Notes under the pieces: model-generated
Seen by the model: only the letters and a program-made list of their open reading frames with translations
Told to the model about the DNA's origin: nothing
The model's database searches: none
Source: Dongia sedimenti
GTDB lineage: Bacteria; Pseudomonadota; Alphaproteobacteria; Dongiales; Dongiaceae
Assembly (NCBI GenBank): GCA_030715195.1
Contig: JAUYVI010000003.1
Location: forward strand, 26,913-90,912
Direction of reading: 5' to 3'
Length of the DNA: 64,000 nt
Shown: positions 44,932 through 56,145 of the stretch, piece after piece
Numbering within the stretch: position 1 is the first letter of the stretch
Layout of the letters: every line of letters starts with the position of its first letter
Position numbers and translations under genes: made by a program

Positions 44932-45336
44932 TCAGGCCGGTTTCGGTTTCGACCGCGGCAAGCCGGCACCGAGGTCGACCCAGGAAATTCGTTCATTATC
45001 AAAGGTATGCCACTGCGGCGTCAGGTGCGCCGCCTCGGGATGGTCGGCGCTGCCGGTCAGCAGGTGGATCTCGCCAGGCAAATCCTCCGACGCATAGGTG
45101 AGCGGCGTGCCGCAATGGCCACAGAAGGTCCGGGTGACCCCGGCCGAGCTCTGGTAGCGGGAAGTCTCCCCCTCGAAGTGGAAATGGGCGACCGGAAACG
45201 AGGCGAAGGCCGTCACCGGCACACCGGTCGCCCGCCGGCAGCTCTCGCAATGACAGAGACACCGCCAATTCGGCACCCCCGTCACCCGATACTTCACCCG
45301 CCCGCAGAGGCAGTGTCCGGTGGTTTCCAGGGTCAT
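44932..45336 (-). CDS. GFA-family zinc protein (glutathione-dependent formaldehyde-activating enzyme-like)
   Basis: 134 aa. Cysteine ligands: C9 and C11 in GHCLCGRV, C26/C28/C30/C33 in RCLCHCESC, and CGHCGTPL later, the metal arrangement of the GFA/Mss4-like fold. Members other than true Gfa have unknown function. Start at ATG 45336 matches the family N-terminus; ATG 45378 would add a basic segment and extend towards dgt. It is divergent from dgt, and their starts are less than 100 nt apart. Confidence 0.85.
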   Translation of the reverse strand: MTLETTGHCLCGRVKYRVTGVPNWRCLCHCESCRRATGVPVTAFASFPVAHFHFEGETSRYQSSAGVTRTFCGHCGTPLTYASEDLPGEIHLLTGSADHPEAAHLTPQWHTFDNERISWVDLGAGLPRSKPKPA

Positions 45337-45429
45337 GCCGATGAGCGTTGCACTGGCCAATCGGTGACGCAAGCCCATGAAATGGCCGCGTCAGAAGATT
45401 TGAATCCGCGAAACGGCTATAAACAGCCC

Positions 45430-46629
45430 ATGTCATCAACCCGCGCCCCCTATGCCTGCGATCCCGCGAAGTCGCGCGGCCGGCTCATCCCCGAGCCGCC
45501 GAGCGCGACGCGCACGCCGTTCCAGCGCGACCGCGACCGCATCATCCATGCGACGGCCTTCCGGCGGCTGAAGCACAAGACCCAGGTCTTTGTGCAGCAT
45601 GAGGGCGATCACTACCGCACCCGGCTGACGCACAGTCTCGAAGTGGCGCAGATCGCCCGGTCAATCGCGCGCACGCTGGGATTGGACGAGGACCTCGCGG
45701 AAGCGCTGTCGCTGGCCCACGATCTCGGTCATCCGCCGTTCGGCCATGCCGGCGAGGAAGCGCTCGATCTCTGCATGCAGCCGTTCGGCGGCTTCGATCA
45801 CAACGAGCAGACCTTCCGGGTTCTGACGCTGCTGGAGCGTCGCTATCCCGAATTCGACGGCCTGAACCTCAGCTGGGAAACGCTGGAAGGCATTGTGAAG
45901 CACAACGGTCCGCTGACCGGACCGGCGGCCAGTGCCAAGGCCCAGGCGCGCCCGGTGCCGCGCAGCATCGCCGATTTCTCCACCCGCTGGGACCTGGAAC
46001 TCGCCGAATTCGCCAGCCTCGAGGCGCAGGTCGCTGCGGTCTCCGACGACATCGCCTACAACAACCATGACATCGACGACGGCCTGCGCGCCGGCCTGTT
46101 CACGCTCGGCGACCTCGCCGATGTGCCGCTGGCCGGACCGATCGTCGCCGGGGTGCGGCGCGATCATCCGGGCCTCGACGAGGATCGCGCGATGCACGAG
46201 ACCGTGCGCCGCATGATCGGTGTCATGGTGGAAGACGTGATCGCCGAGACCCGCAACCGGATCGCCGCCGCAAGGGTGGCTTCTCCCGAGGCGGTGCGCG
46301 CGCTGGGCCAGCCGCTCGCCGTCTTCTCCGAGACGATGCGCCAGAACGACATCGGCCTGAAGCGCTTCCTCTTCGCGCATATGTATCGCCACGAACGCGT
46401 CACGCGGATGACCGAGCAGGCGAAGCTGGTGGTCGCCGATCTGTTCGACCGTCATCTCGCCGATCCCAGCCTGCTGCCGCCGGACTGGCAGGCGGAACTC
46501 GGCGCTCCCGGCAATGCGAAGACCGCGCGCGTGGTTGCCGATTACATCGCAGGCATGACCGACAACTTTGCCTTCGAGACCCAAGCCCGCCTGAAAGACG
46601 GGAGCGGGGGAACGGGATCGGGACCCTAG
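45430..46629 (+). CDS. dgt: Deoxyguanosinetriphosphate triphosphohydrolase-like protein
   Basis: 399 aa HD-domain dNTPase that removes tripolyphosphate from dGTP or other dNTPs. Metal ligands: His68 in RLTHSLEV, His97-Asp98 in [18 protein letters not shown], and a later Asp in [16 protein letters not shown]. The start ATG 45430 gives [14 protein letters not shown], the family opening; the longer frame runs back through neighbouring genes. It heads the cluster that continues with the SPOR gene. Confidence 0.94.
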   Translation: MSSTRAPYACDPAKSRGRLIPEPPSATRTPFQRDRDRIIHATAFRRLKHKTQVFVQHEGDHYRTRLTHSLEVAQIARSIARTLGLDEDLAEALSLAHDLGHPPFGHAGEEALDLCMQPFGGFDHNEQTFRVLTLLERRYPEFDGLNLSWETLEGIVKHNGPLTGPAASAKAQARPVPRSIADFSTRWDLELAEFASLEAQVAAVSDDIAYNNHDIDDGLRAGLFTLGDLADVPLAGPIVAGVRRDHPGLDEDRAMHETVRRMIGVMVEDVIAETRNRIAAARVASPEAVRALGQPLAVFSETMRQNDIGLKRFLFAHMYRHERVTRMTEQAKLVVADLFDRHLADPSLLPPDWQAELGAPGNAKTARVVADYIAGMTDNFAFETQARLKDGSGGTGSGP

Positions 46630-47073
46630 TCCATTGTCCGACTGGAACAAAAAGTGTACAATGGTTTCTTCATGGAGCGCTGAAGCGACAACCAACTTTT
46701 ACGGGGCTTTTACGAAACGGATGTTCGTTTCGGGCGTGATTGTTTCGATTTCGCGCGTTGTTTCAATATGTTAATGGCCATTTTGCGCCGTCAAACCCGT
46801 GAGAGCCGTAAAAGCTCGTGCGCTCGCATCCTCTCAGCCGGCCGGTTACGGCGACCGCATTCTTGCCGCATTCCTGGACTCTAAAAAGCCCAGGAGAATC
46901 CGTCGATTAAACGGTTAAGTTCCGGCATCGGCTTGACCGACTCGATGGCCAACTGATTCATTATCCACAGGCTTGGGTGCCGAGTCGCACCCGGCAAGTG
47001 CCGGCAGAGGGGACCGCCAGGTCGTGCAGAGACGCGCGAGCCGGTCCGGAGAACACCCAAAAGGGGTCACGCC
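46630..47073. other. 444-nt non-coding region between dgt and the SPOR gene
   Basis: No credible gene on either strand. The first 270 nt are clearly AT-richer than the neighbours, with inverted repeats CCATTGT/ACAATGG (46631-46637, 46658-46664) and CGAAAC-N8-GTTTCG near 46715. A perfect DnaA-box sequence TTATCCACA is at 46962-46970. Many alphaproteobacteria have argS here; I see no remnant of its coding sequence. The distal part presumably carries the SPOR-gene promoter. Confidence 0.6.
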
Positions 47074-48447
47074 ATGAGTGCAGCAGAAGCGCCGAAGTCC
47101 GAACAGATCCAGGCCAACGTGGCCGCCGCCTTGAGCCGACTGCGCGGCGAGCTCGGCGCCGCCTCGAGCCCGGTCGCCAGCGCGACCCCGATCCCGATGC
47201 CGAAGATCGGCGCGGAACCAGCCCAGCCCGAGCCGCTCCCGGAACCGCTGCCCGCGGGTCCGGTGCGCACGGCCGAGGGCGCCGGCAGCAGCGCGGTTCG
47301 GCCGTTCGAGCCGATCCTGAATGCGATGAGCGGCAACCTGCCCAGCAACGACAGCGATCCCGCGCGGACCGAGCCGACCAAGCCCGATCTCTTCGGCCGG
47401 CTGCGCGCCGATCCGAGCCTCTCAAGCGATCGCGCCGCCGCGGCGGCGATCGTCCATGCGAACGAAGAAGCGAAGGCCGACACCCAGCCGGACCTGCTTT
47501 CCGGCATGGAAGTGCCGCCGGCCCCGCCGCCGCCCTTGGGCAGCTTCGATGCGGATGACGAGGTCAACGGCCGCGGTCGCCGCATGCGCAACCGCCTGCT
47601 GGTATTGGTCGCCGTGGTGGTGATCGCCGGCGGCGCCGCCTGGGCCTGGATCTCCAGCCACCGCGCGCCGGAAGGCCCGGTGCCGGTGATCGCCGCCGAC
47701 ACGTCGCCGGAGAAGGTGAAGCCGGAAGACGAAGGCGGCATGCAGGTGCCGAACCAGAATGTCGAGATCCTGAACGGCCAGTCGAGCACCGAGCAGACCG
47801 AGAACGTCCTGCCGCCCCCGGAGCAGCCGGTCGCGCCGCCGACGAACGAAACCACCGACCAGGCCAACGCCGCGCCGCAGGCCCCGGCCATCACCGATGC
47901 GCCGAAGACGGAGCCCGCGCCGACTCCGCCCGCGGCCACCGACCAATCCGCGGCGCCCAGCGTCGATGCGCCGGCCATCCCGAGCGTCTCGGCACCCGAG
48001 CCCGGCCAGACCGCTGCTGCGCCGACCCCGGTCGTGCCGGAGCCGCAGACCCAGCAGGCGGCACCCGCGCCGGCTGAGCCCGCGCCGGCCACCACGGCCG
48101 AGAAGCCGGCCGAGCCTGCTCCGGCGGCGCCGAAAGCGGCCGAACCCACCCAGACTGCCGCGGCCCCGACCAAGCCGGCGGCGCCTTCGGTGGCGCCCAC
48201 CGCCGGCGGCGGTGCCCGCATCCAGCTCGCCGCGGTGAAGTCCGAAGCCCTCGCGAAGTCGGAATGGGCCAAGCTGCAGAAGGCCTATCCGGCGCTGCTC
48301 GGCGGTCTCACCTTGAATGTCGAGGCGGTCGATCGCAGCGGCACCAAGCTTTACCGCATCCAGGCGGGGCCGCTCACGAAGGCGCAGGCGAAGGATCTCT
48401 GCACCCAGCTGAAGGCGCAGAAGCAGGCCTGCATTGTCGCGAAGTAG
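47074..48447 (+). CDS. SPOR-domain membrane protein
   Basis: 457 aa. A cytoplasmic N-terminal region rich in Pro/Ala/Ser (1-170), one membrane span (about 173-192, NRLLVLVAVVVIAGGAAWAW), a long periplasmic Pro/Ala-rich linker, and a C-terminal SPOR domain (about 380-457, RIQLAAVKSEALAKSEWAKL then YRIQAGPLTKAQAKDLC). SPOR domains bind denuded peptidoglycan at division sites. The next gene is nagZ, so the pair fits cell-wall recycling at the septum. ATG 47074. Confidence 0.9.
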   Translation: MSAAEAPKSEQIQANVAAALSRLRGELGAASSPVASATPIPMPKIGAEPAQPEPLPEPLPAGPVRTAEGAGSSAVRPFEPILNAMSGNLPSNDSDPARTEPTKPDLFGRLRADPSLSSDRAAAAAIVHANEEAKADTQPDLLSGMEVPPAPPPPLGSFDADDEVNGRGRRMRNRLLVLVAVVVIAGGAAWAWISSHRAPEGPVPVIAADTSPEKVKPEDEGGMQVPNQNVEILNGQSSTEQTENVLPPPEQPVAPPTNETTDQANAAPQAPAITDAPKTEPAPTPPAATDQSAAPSVDAPAIPSVSAPEPGQTAAAPTPVVPEPQTQQAAPAPAEPAPATTAEKPAEPAPAAPKAAEPTQTAAAPTKPAAPSVAPTAGGGARIQLAAVKSEALAKSEWAKLQKAYPALLGGLTLNVEAVDRSGTKLYRIQAGPLTKAQAKDLCTQLKAQKQACIVAK

Positions 48448-48468
48448 GCGGGTCTGCGGAGCGGCGGC

Positions 48469-49473
48469 GTGACCGCCGCCGTCATCTTCGGCTGCGCCGG
48501 AACCGAGATCACCGCCGACGAGCGCGCTTTCTACCGTGACGTCGATCCGCTCGGCTTCATCCTGTTTGCGCGCAATGTCGCCGATCCGGATCAGATGCGG
48601 CGTTTGACCGATGATCTCCGCGAGTCCATCGGCCGTTCCGATGCACCGATCCTGATCGACCAGGAAGGCGGCCGCGTTGCGCGGCTGAAGCCGCCGCATT
48701 GGCGCGCCATGCCGGCCGCGGCGAAGTTCGGCGAACTGGCCCAGGTCGATCGCGCCCGCGCGGCGCAGGCGGTGCGCATCAACCACGAGCTGCTCGCGGC
48801 CGAGCTCCGCGCCATCGGCATCTCCGTCGATTGCACGCCCTGCCTCGACCTGAAGCGCCCCGAGACCACGAGCGCGATCGGCGACCGCGCTTTCGCCGCC
48901 GATCCGCACCTGGTCGCCGATCTTGGCCGCGCCGCCGCGGAAGGGTTGTTGGCCGGCGGCGTCATCCCGGTCATCAAGCATATGCCCGGCCATGGCCGGG
49001 CGACCGTCGACAGCCATCTCGACCTGCCGACCATCGAGGCCGATTTCGATGATCTCGCCGACAGCGACTTCGTGCCGTTCCGCAAGCTGAACGACCTGCC
49101 CTGGGGGATCACCGCGCACCTCGTCTACAAGGCGATCGACCCCGAGCGCCCGGCCACCTTGTCGCCCCGGGTGATCAACGAGGTGATCCGCGGCGAGATC
49201 GGCTTCGGCGGACTGCTGATCTCCGACGACATGTCGATGAAGGCCTTGCGCGGCAGCCTGGACGTCCTGGCCCGTGAGATGCTGGCCGCCGGCTGCGACG
49301 TCGCCCTGCATTGTAACGGAAACATGGAGGAGATGCGGCTGGTGGCCTCAGGCTGCGGCCCCTTGTCTCCTGCCGCTGCACTCCGATATGAACGCGGACG
49401 CCAGCGGGTCAACCGGGAACCGGATTTCGACACGGAGGAACTGGCCGAGGAACTGGCCGGATTGATGGCCTAG
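48469..49473 (+). CDS. nagZ: Beta-N-acetylhexosaminidase
   Basis: 334 aa GH3 enzyme releasing GlcNAc from anhydromuropeptides during cell-wall recycling, cytoplasmic. The signature KHMPGHGRATVDSHLDLP holds the catalytic His loop, and LLISDDMSM carries the nucleophile Asp. The opening VIFGCAGTEITADERAF and IDQEGGRVARL match NagZ. Start GTG 48469, 21 nt after the SPOR gene; co-transcribed with it and with the downstream protease and scp genes. Confidence 0.95.
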   Translation: MTAAVIFGCAGTEITADERAFYRDVDPLGFILFARNVADPDQMRRLTDDLRESIGRSDAPILIDQEGGRVARLKPPHWRAMPAAAKFGELAQVDRARAAQAVRINHELLAAELRAIGISVDCTPCLDLKRPETTSAIGDRAFAADPHLVADLGRAAAEGLLAGGVIPVIKHMPGHGRATVDSHLDLPTIEADFDDLADSDFVPFRKLNDLPWGITAHLVYKAIDPERPATLSPRVINEVIRGEIGFGGLLISDDMSMKALRGSLDVLAREMLAAGCDVALHCNGNMEEMRLVASGCGPLSPAAALRYERGRQRVNREPDFDTEELAEELAGLMA

Positions 49474-49482
49474 AAGGCGATA

Positions 49483-50184
49483 ATGCAGGGCTACGATATC
49501 GAGAAGATCATGCTGGCCCTGTCGATCCTGGCTTTGCCGGTCTTGATCGCGATCACGTTCCATGAAGCCGCCCATGGTTTCATCGCCCGCCTTTGCGGCG
49601 ACAACACCGCCTATCAGCAAGGCCGGGTGACCTTCAACCCGTTGAAGCATATCGATCCTTTCGGCACCGTTCTGTTGCCGCTAGTGCTCTTCTTCACCAC
49701 GGGCTTCCTCTTCGGCTATGCCAAGCCGGTCCCGATCAATCCGCGGTACTTTCGCAACTATCGCCGTGACATGGTCCTGGTCGCCGCGGCGGGGCCGGGA
49801 AGCAATCTCATCCTGGCGGTCATCTCGGCCTTGCTGATCCGGGTCGCGGATCTCGCGCCCGGCTGGTTTTCCGACTGGGCGGTCTCGGCGCTCTACTATT
49901 CGGTCCTGATCAACGTCATTCTGGCGATCTTCAACATGCTGCCGCTGCTGCCGTTGGATGGCGGTCGGGTGCTCTCGGCGATTCTGCCGCGGCACCTTGC
50001 AATCGCCTATCAGCGGACCGAGCGCTACGGCATGTTGGTCCTGATCGGATTGATCTTTTTGCTGCCTTTGCTGGGCAGGCAAATAGGTGTGGATATCGAC
50101 ATTTTGGGCTGGATTTTGGGCCCGGCTACCGATTATGTGCGGTCTTTGATCGGTCATCTGACCGGCGCGGACCTGCTGATCTGA
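49483..50184 (+). CDS. Site-2 protease family protein (M50)
   Basis: 233 aa integral membrane metalloprotease. Zinc ligands: H27-E28-x-x-H31 in FHEAAHGF in the first span, and an Asp in NMLPLLPLDGGRVL further on. About five or six hydrophobic segments. Small S2P homologues of this kind are commonly located between nagZ and scpA in Alphaproteobacteria; their substrate is not known. It starts 9 nt after nagZ and ends 2 nt before scpA. Confidence 0.92.
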   Translation: MQGYDIEKIMLALSILALPVLIAITFHEAAHGFIARLCGDNTAYQQGRVTFNPLKHIDPFGTVLLPLVLFFTTGFLFGYAKPVPINPRYFRNYRRDMVLVAAAGPGSNLILAVISALLIRVADLAPGWFSDWAVSALYYSVLINVILAIFNMLPLLPLDGGRVLSAILPRHLAIAYQRTERYGMLVLIGLIFLLPLLGRQIGVDIDILGWILGPATDYVRSLIGHLTGADLLI

Positions 50185-50186
50185 CA

Positions 50187-51104
50187 ATGAACGCTTGGCT
50201 CCCGGACACCGAGACCGAACCGACTCCGGCACCTGAGTCGGAACCGGTCGGTTCTGCCGATTCGCCGGGTCCCGAGAGCGAGGGCAACGGCGGCGACGGG
50301 TTCGACGACACGCCGCCGACGACCGCCAATGATGACGAGCTGGTGCTGGACCTCGACGGGTTCGAAGGCCCGATCGACGCGCTGCTGAGCCTGGCGCGCG
50401 ACCAGAAGGTCGACCTGCGCAAGATCTCGATCCTCGAACTCGCCGACCAGTATCTCGCCTTCATCGCGCGGGCGCGGCGCCTGCGCCTCGAACTCGCGGC
50501 CGACTATCTCGTGATGGCGGCCTGGCTCGCTTACCTGAAGTCGCGTTTGCTGCTGCCGGAGCCGCCGGCCGACGGCGAGCCTTCGGGTGCAGAACTGGCC
50601 GCGGCGCTTGCCTTCCAGCTGCAGCGCCTCGAGGCGATGCAGGAGGCGGGGAAGCGGCTGATGGCGCTGCCGCAATTCGGCATCGACTTCTTCGCCCGCG
50701 GAGCGCCCGAGCCGGCCAGGATCATCGACGTGCCGGTCTGGGACGTGACGCTGTTCGATCTCCTGAAGGCCTATGGCACCCATCCCGGCCGGCGCAAGGA
50801 GGGCATGCTGCGGATCGCGCCGCTCAACCTCTTCTCGATGGACGATGCGTTGAAGCGTATCGGCGACATGCTCGGCCATGTGCTCGACTGGACCGTGCTC
50901 CGCAACTTCCTGCCGGAAGGCATGGATACACCGATACAACGCCGCGCGGCGATGGCCGCCACCTTCGCGGCCACGCTGGAGCTGGCGCGCAATGGCCGCA
51001 TCGAGCTGCGCCAGGAGGGCACATTCGCGCCCATCTATCTGCGCCGCTCGAACCGCCGGGACGACATCGAGCCGGCGCCGGCACCCGATCTGCAACAGGG
51101 CTAG
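50187..51104 (+). CDS. scpA: Segregation and condensation protein A
   Basis: 305 aa kleisin that links SMC and ScpB in the condensin complex. The N-terminal 50 residues are a disordered Pro/Glu/Ser stretch that is longer than usual; the kleisin N-terminal domain begins at LDGFEGPIDALLSLARDQKV, a family hallmark. The C-terminal winged-helix region is near ATFAATLELARNGRIELRQE. Co-transcribed with scpB three nt downstream. Confidence 0.96.
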   Translation: MNAWLPDTETEPTPAPESEPVGSADSPGPESEGNGGDGFDDTPPTTANDDELVLDLDGFEGPIDALLSLARDQKVDLRKISILELADQYLAFIARARRLRLELAADYLVMAAWLAYLKSRLLLPEPPADGEPSGAELAAALAFQLQRLEAMQEAGKRLMALPQFGIDFFARGAPEPARIIDVPVWDVTLFDLLKAYGTHPGRRKEGMLRIAPLNLFSMDDALKRIGDMLGHVLDWTVLRNFLPEGMDTPIQRRAAMAATFAATLELARNGRIELRQEGTFAPIYLRRSNRRDDIEPAPAPDLQQG

Positions 51105-51107
51105 AAT

Positions 51108-52130
51108 ATGAATGAAGATATCGTCACGGAAGACAATGTCAGCGAAGTGGACGTCGGAGACGATCGATTCCAATTGCTGCGCCTGCTCGAAGCGGTGCTG
51201 TTCGCTTCGACCGAGCCCGTCTCCGAGAAGGTGCTGAAGGCCCGCCTGCCCAAGGACTCCGACCTGCCGGGCCTGCTGTCCGAGCTTGCGGAGAGCTATG
51301 CCAATCGCGGCGTGAACCTGACCAAGATCGAGGACCGCTGGGCTTTTCGCACCGCGCCGGATCTGGCTGCGATGCTGTCGATCGAGCGCAAGGTCAACCG
51401 GAAACTCAGCCGTGCGGGCATCGAGACCCTGGCGATCATCGCCTATCACCAGCCGGTGACTCGCGCCGAGATCGAAGAGATTCGCGGCGTCGTCATCTCC
51501 AAGGGCACGCTCGATCTCCTACTCGAGATCGGCTGGATCAAGCCGGCCGGCCGCCGCGAGACGCCGGGCCGCCCGGTGACCTGGGCGACCACCAGCGCCT
51601 TCCTCGAGCATTTCGGTCTCGAAAACACGGCCGCCCTGCCGGGTGTCGAAGAACTCCGCGCCGCCGGGCTCCTGGATGCGCGCGCCGGCATCTCGACTTT
51701 GGCGACCCAGGCCTCGGCCGACGGCCGGGGCGTGCCGCCGGAGGATGAAGATGAGCAGGCCGCCGCCGAAGAGCTGCGCGGCGAACCGATCGCGGAAGAG
51801 GGCGAGGGCGATGACGGAGCCCCGGCCGACGACGATTACGAAAACGAATTGCTGCAAAGGCACGGCGAACCGGGCGAGCAGCAGCCGCGCGATACAGAAG
51901 CGGCAGTCGAGCGCGAGGAACCGACCGACGAATCTGCTGAAGTCGAGCGGGAGGAACCTGACGACGACCAAGACGATGACGATGACGATGACGAAGATGA
52001 CGACGGCGATGATGGAGACGATGACGGCGGCGATGATGACGACGACGTCGAGGATGCTCTAGAAGACGACGAAGCGGATTCCGACGAAGCGCCGTCCGGG
52101 GACAAGAAGGTCGCTGAGCCGGGCGAGTAG
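51108..52130 (+). CDS. scpB: Segregation and condensation protein B with long acidic tail
   Basis: 340 aa. The first 200 residues form the usual tandem winged-helix ScpB (LLRLLEAVLFASTEPVSEKV; IETLAIIAYHQPVTRAEIEE; RGVVISKGTLDLLLEIGWIK). Residues about 200-340 are an added intrinsically disordered tail, with a run of mostly Asp/Glu (EDDDGDDGDDDGGDDDDDVE). Typical ScpB is around 190-240 aa, so the tail is unusual, though acidic ScpB tails are known in Alphaproteobacteria. It ends the SPOR-nagZ-S2P-scpAB unit. Confidence 0.95.
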   Translation: MNEDIVTEDNVSEVDVGDDRFQLLRLLEAVLFASTEPVSEKVLKARLPKDSDLPGLLSELAESYANRGVNLTKIEDRWAFRTAPDLAAMLSIERKVNRKLSRAGIETLAIIAYHQPVTRAEIEEIRGVVISKGTLDLLLEIGWIKPAGRRETPGRPVTWATTSAFLEHFGLENTAALPGVEELRAAGLLDARAGISTLATQASADGRGVPPEDEDEQAAAEELRGEPIAEEGEGDDGAPADDDYENELLQRHGEPGEQQPRDTEAAVEREEPTDESAEVEREEPDDDQDDDDDDDEDDDGDDGDDDGGDDDDDVEDALEDDEADSDEAPSGDKKVAEPGE

Positions 52131-52240
52131 GGGTCCCGGGCGTCAGATCCATCGAAATCACATCAACCCGTGCCGGTTGCTTGCGTGCGGTGAACCCGCC
52201 GGATTAGCCTTTCCAAAAAAGGAAGATCCGGAGGAACGCC

Positions 52241-53119
52241 ATGTACACCAAACAGGCGCTGCGGGAGATCGGGCTCGACGGGTCCGAGCTGTCGGATGCG
52301 CAGCGCAAAGCGCTGGACGAGCAGGGTTACTTCCTCGTCGAGGGCGTCTACTCGAAAGCGGAATGCCGCGAGATGGCGGACGAGTTCGATCGCCTGACCG
52401 CGATCGAGCGCGACCAGGGCGGACACGAGGTCCATGTCGAGCCAGGCGCGCCGCGGGTTTCCAACATCTTCAACAAGACCGCGGTCTACGACCGCTGCCT
52501 GGAATGCAAGCCGCTGCTGGCCGCCGCCGCGCATCTCCTCGGCGAGTTCAAGATCCATGGCGCCAACCTGCGCGATCCGTTGAAAGGGCAGGGGCACCAG
52601 GACCTGCATTGCGACGTGCCGAAGTATTTTCCGGACGACTGGTGGGTGGCGAACGGCATCCTGCTGTTCGACGACATGACCTTGGAGAACGGGCCGACGC
52701 GGTTGGTGCCGGGCTCGCATCTCCGACCGCCGATCAATATTCCCTATGTGAATATCGGCGACTGGACTCCGATCCCGTTGACGCCCGAGCAGCAGGCGCT
52801 GGTGCCGCAGGATTTCGCCAAGCCCTATCCCGGCGAGATCCATGTGACCGCGCCGGCGGGCTCGGTCGCGATCCTGAACTCGTCGATCTGGCACGCCGGC
52901 ACGACCAACCGGAGCGGTGCCCGCCGCCGCGTGCTGCACTTGACTTATACCCGCCGCGACCTGCCGCAGCAGCTGGTGCAGCGGGACTACCTGACGCAGG
53001 GGCTCTACGAGCGCCTCTCGCCCGCGCACCGGTTCCTGATGGATGTCGAGCCGGATGCCGCCATGGCGGCGCCGCGAAAATCGGCCCAGCGCGAGGGCGC
53101 CAAGGGGTGGTGGAACTGA
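52241..53119 (+). CDS. Phytanoyl-CoA dioxygenase (PhyH) family protein
   Basis: 292 aa Fe(II)/2-oxoglutarate oxygenase. The metal triad can be placed: His123 and Asp125 in DLHCDVP and His218 in IWHAGTT, with an Arg about ten residues later (R228-R230) for 2-oxoglutarate. Starts at ATG 52241 with GGAGG upstream. Bacterial PhyH enzymes hydroxylate varied small molecules (ectoine, phosphonates, lipids), so the substrate is open. Directly ahead of a ferric-type ABC transporter, and inserted between scpB and tatA, away from any pathway genes. Confidence 0.88.
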   Translation: MYTKQALREIGLDGSELSDAQRKALDEQGYFLVEGVYSKAECREMADEFDRLTAIERDQGGHEVHVEPGAPRVSNIFNKTAVYDRCLECKPLLAAAAHLLGEFKIHGANLRDPLKGQGHQDLHCDVPKYFPDDWWVANGILLFDDMTLENGPTRLVPGSHLRPPINIPYVNIGDWTPIPLTPEQQALVPQDFAKPYPGEIHVTAPAGSVAILNSSIWHAGTTNRSGARRRVLHLTYTRRDLPQQLVQRDYLTQGLYERLSPAHRFLMDVEPDAAMAAPRKSAQREGAKGWWN

Positions 53120-53202
53120 AGAGGGTTCCCCGCGACTAAGTGCCTGTTTGCAATTCAGAATGGGTCGCAATAGGCTGCGGCCAGATTCTGAGGACCGAGA
53201 TC

Positions 53203-54908
53203 TTGGCGGACGCCGTTCCATCTCCCTTGCAGGTGCCGAAGCTGCGGCGCGGGTTTGCCCGTCCCAGCGGATGGACCGTTGCCGCCTGGATCATCGCGGC
53301 CTGCGTGGCGACGCCGGTCGTCGCGGTGTTCTCCCATGTCTTTCTGCCGAAGGGCGACATCTGGGCGCATCTCTACGAGACCGTGCTCGGCGCCTATGTC
53401 ACCAATTCGATGCTGATGATGGTGCTGGTCGGGATCGGGGTGCTGATCGTCGGCGTGCCCGCCGCCTGGATGGTGACGCTCTGCGTCTTCCCGGGGCGCA
53501 AGTTCTTCGAATGGGCTTTGCTGCTGCCGATGGCGATGCCAGCCTATGTCGTCGCCTATACCTATGTCGGTTTGCTCGATTATGCCGGGCCGGTGCAGAC
53601 CGGTCTGCGCGACATCCTCGGCATGCCGGACGGGCTGCATTGGATTCCGGAGATCCGGAACCTGCCGGGGGCCGCATTGATGCTGGTGCTCGTGCTCTAT
53701 CCTTACGTCTATCTTCTGGCGCGGGCGGCGTTCCTGGAGCAGTCGGCCTGCGTGCTCGAAGTCTCGCGCACCCTCGGCTGCTCGCCGACCAAGGGGTTCT
53801 TTCGCGTCGCGTTGCCGCTGGCGCGGCCGGCGCTGGCGGCAGGCGCGGCCTTGGCGGTGATGGAATCCTTAAACGACTTCGGCACGGTGCAGTATTTCGG
53901 CGTCGATACCATGGCGACCGGGATCTATCGGGTCTGGCGCGGGATGGGCGATGCCGAGGCTGCCTCGCAGCTGGCGGCGCTGCTGCTGGTCTTCGTCTTC
54001 GTGGTGTTCGGCTTCGAGCGCTGGTCGCGCGGCCGCCAGAGCTTCGCGCACACCTCGTCGCGCTATCGGCCCTTGCCGCGCTATCACCTGCGCGGCTGGT
54101 TGAAGGTTGGCGCGATCGCCGGCTGCGCGCTGCCGCTGCTGCTCGGCTTTGTGGCACCGGCCGCCGTGCTGCTGGGCTGGGCCCTGAACAATCCGGAATA
54201 CTGGTGGCGCGCCTCGTTCCTGTTCCTGATCCGCAACAGCTTCATCATGGCAGGGCTTGCCGCGGTGCTGGGCGTGGCGGTCGCGGTGTTCCTGGCTTAC
54301 GCGCTGCGACTCCACGCGACCCCGGCGACCAGCCTTGCGGTGCGGATCGCGGGGATGGGTTATGCAATCCCCGGCACGGTGCTGGCGATCGGCGTGCTGC
54401 TGCCCTTCGCCGCTTTCGACCACGCCATCGACCGCTGGGCCAAGGCGACCCTCGGAATGTCCCCGGGTCTGATCCTCAGCGGCACGCTGGTGGCCGTGAC
54501 CTTCGCCTATCTGGTGCGCTTTCTGACCGGCAGCTTGAACGCGGTCGAGGCCAGCCTCGGCAAGATCACGCGCAGCATGGACCACGCCGCGCGCAGTCTC
54601 GGCCGCGGTCCGGGCAGCACGCTCTGGAACGTGCATCTGCCGATCATGCGCGGCAGTCTGCTCACCGCCGGTATCCTGGTTTTCGTCGATGTCTTGAAAG
54701 AGCTTCCGGCCACGCTGGTCCTGCGCCCGTTCAATTTCGATACGCTGGCGGTCGCCACCTATAACCTGGCCTCGGATGAGCGCCTGGCGGAGGCGGCGGG
54801 CCCGGCTTTGGCGATCGTCGTGGTCGGCGTGCTGCCGGTGATCATGCTGTCGCGGGCGATCGGTCGGTCGCGGCCGGGCACCGGCGGCGCCGTCGAGGGA
54901 GCGGTGCC

Positions 54909-54912
<4 letters not shown>
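53203..54912 (+). CDS. ABC transporter permease, FbpB (ferric iron) type, two fused halves
   Basis: About 569 aa with roughly 12 hydrophobic segments, i.e. two permease domains in one chain as in FbpB/AfuB. EAA-like loops are VLEVSRTLGCSPTKGFFRVA in the first half and MDHAARSLGRGPGSTLWNVH in the second. TTG 53203 with a GAGG-type site is preferred; GTG 53140 would add 21 residues that do not look like an N-terminus. It is coupled to the ATPase by GTGA. The binding protein expected for such importers is not encoded here, so it must be elsewhere, or the substrate is unusual. Confidence 0.88.
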
Positions 54913-56030
<1,118 letters not shown>

Positions 56031-56145
56031 GTATTGCGTAACATAAGAAAATCCCGCGGTCTGACGGCCCCAGGGATTCATTGCAGGGGCAGGGCGATTT
56101 TGCCATAGTCCGGCCGAGTTTTTTGGTTCGAGGAGAGGCGCCGTT

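Noticed and set aside
46962..46970. Perfect DnaA box as sign of a replication origin
   Set aside because: Only one box was seen and there is no typical origin neighbour such as dnaA, hemE, parAB or gidA; a single 9-mer can occur by chance.
47422..49311. 629-codon open frame on the minus strand
   Set aside because: Shadow of the SPOR and nagZ genes; its low-complexity Gly/Arg stretch mirrors the Pro/Ala linker.
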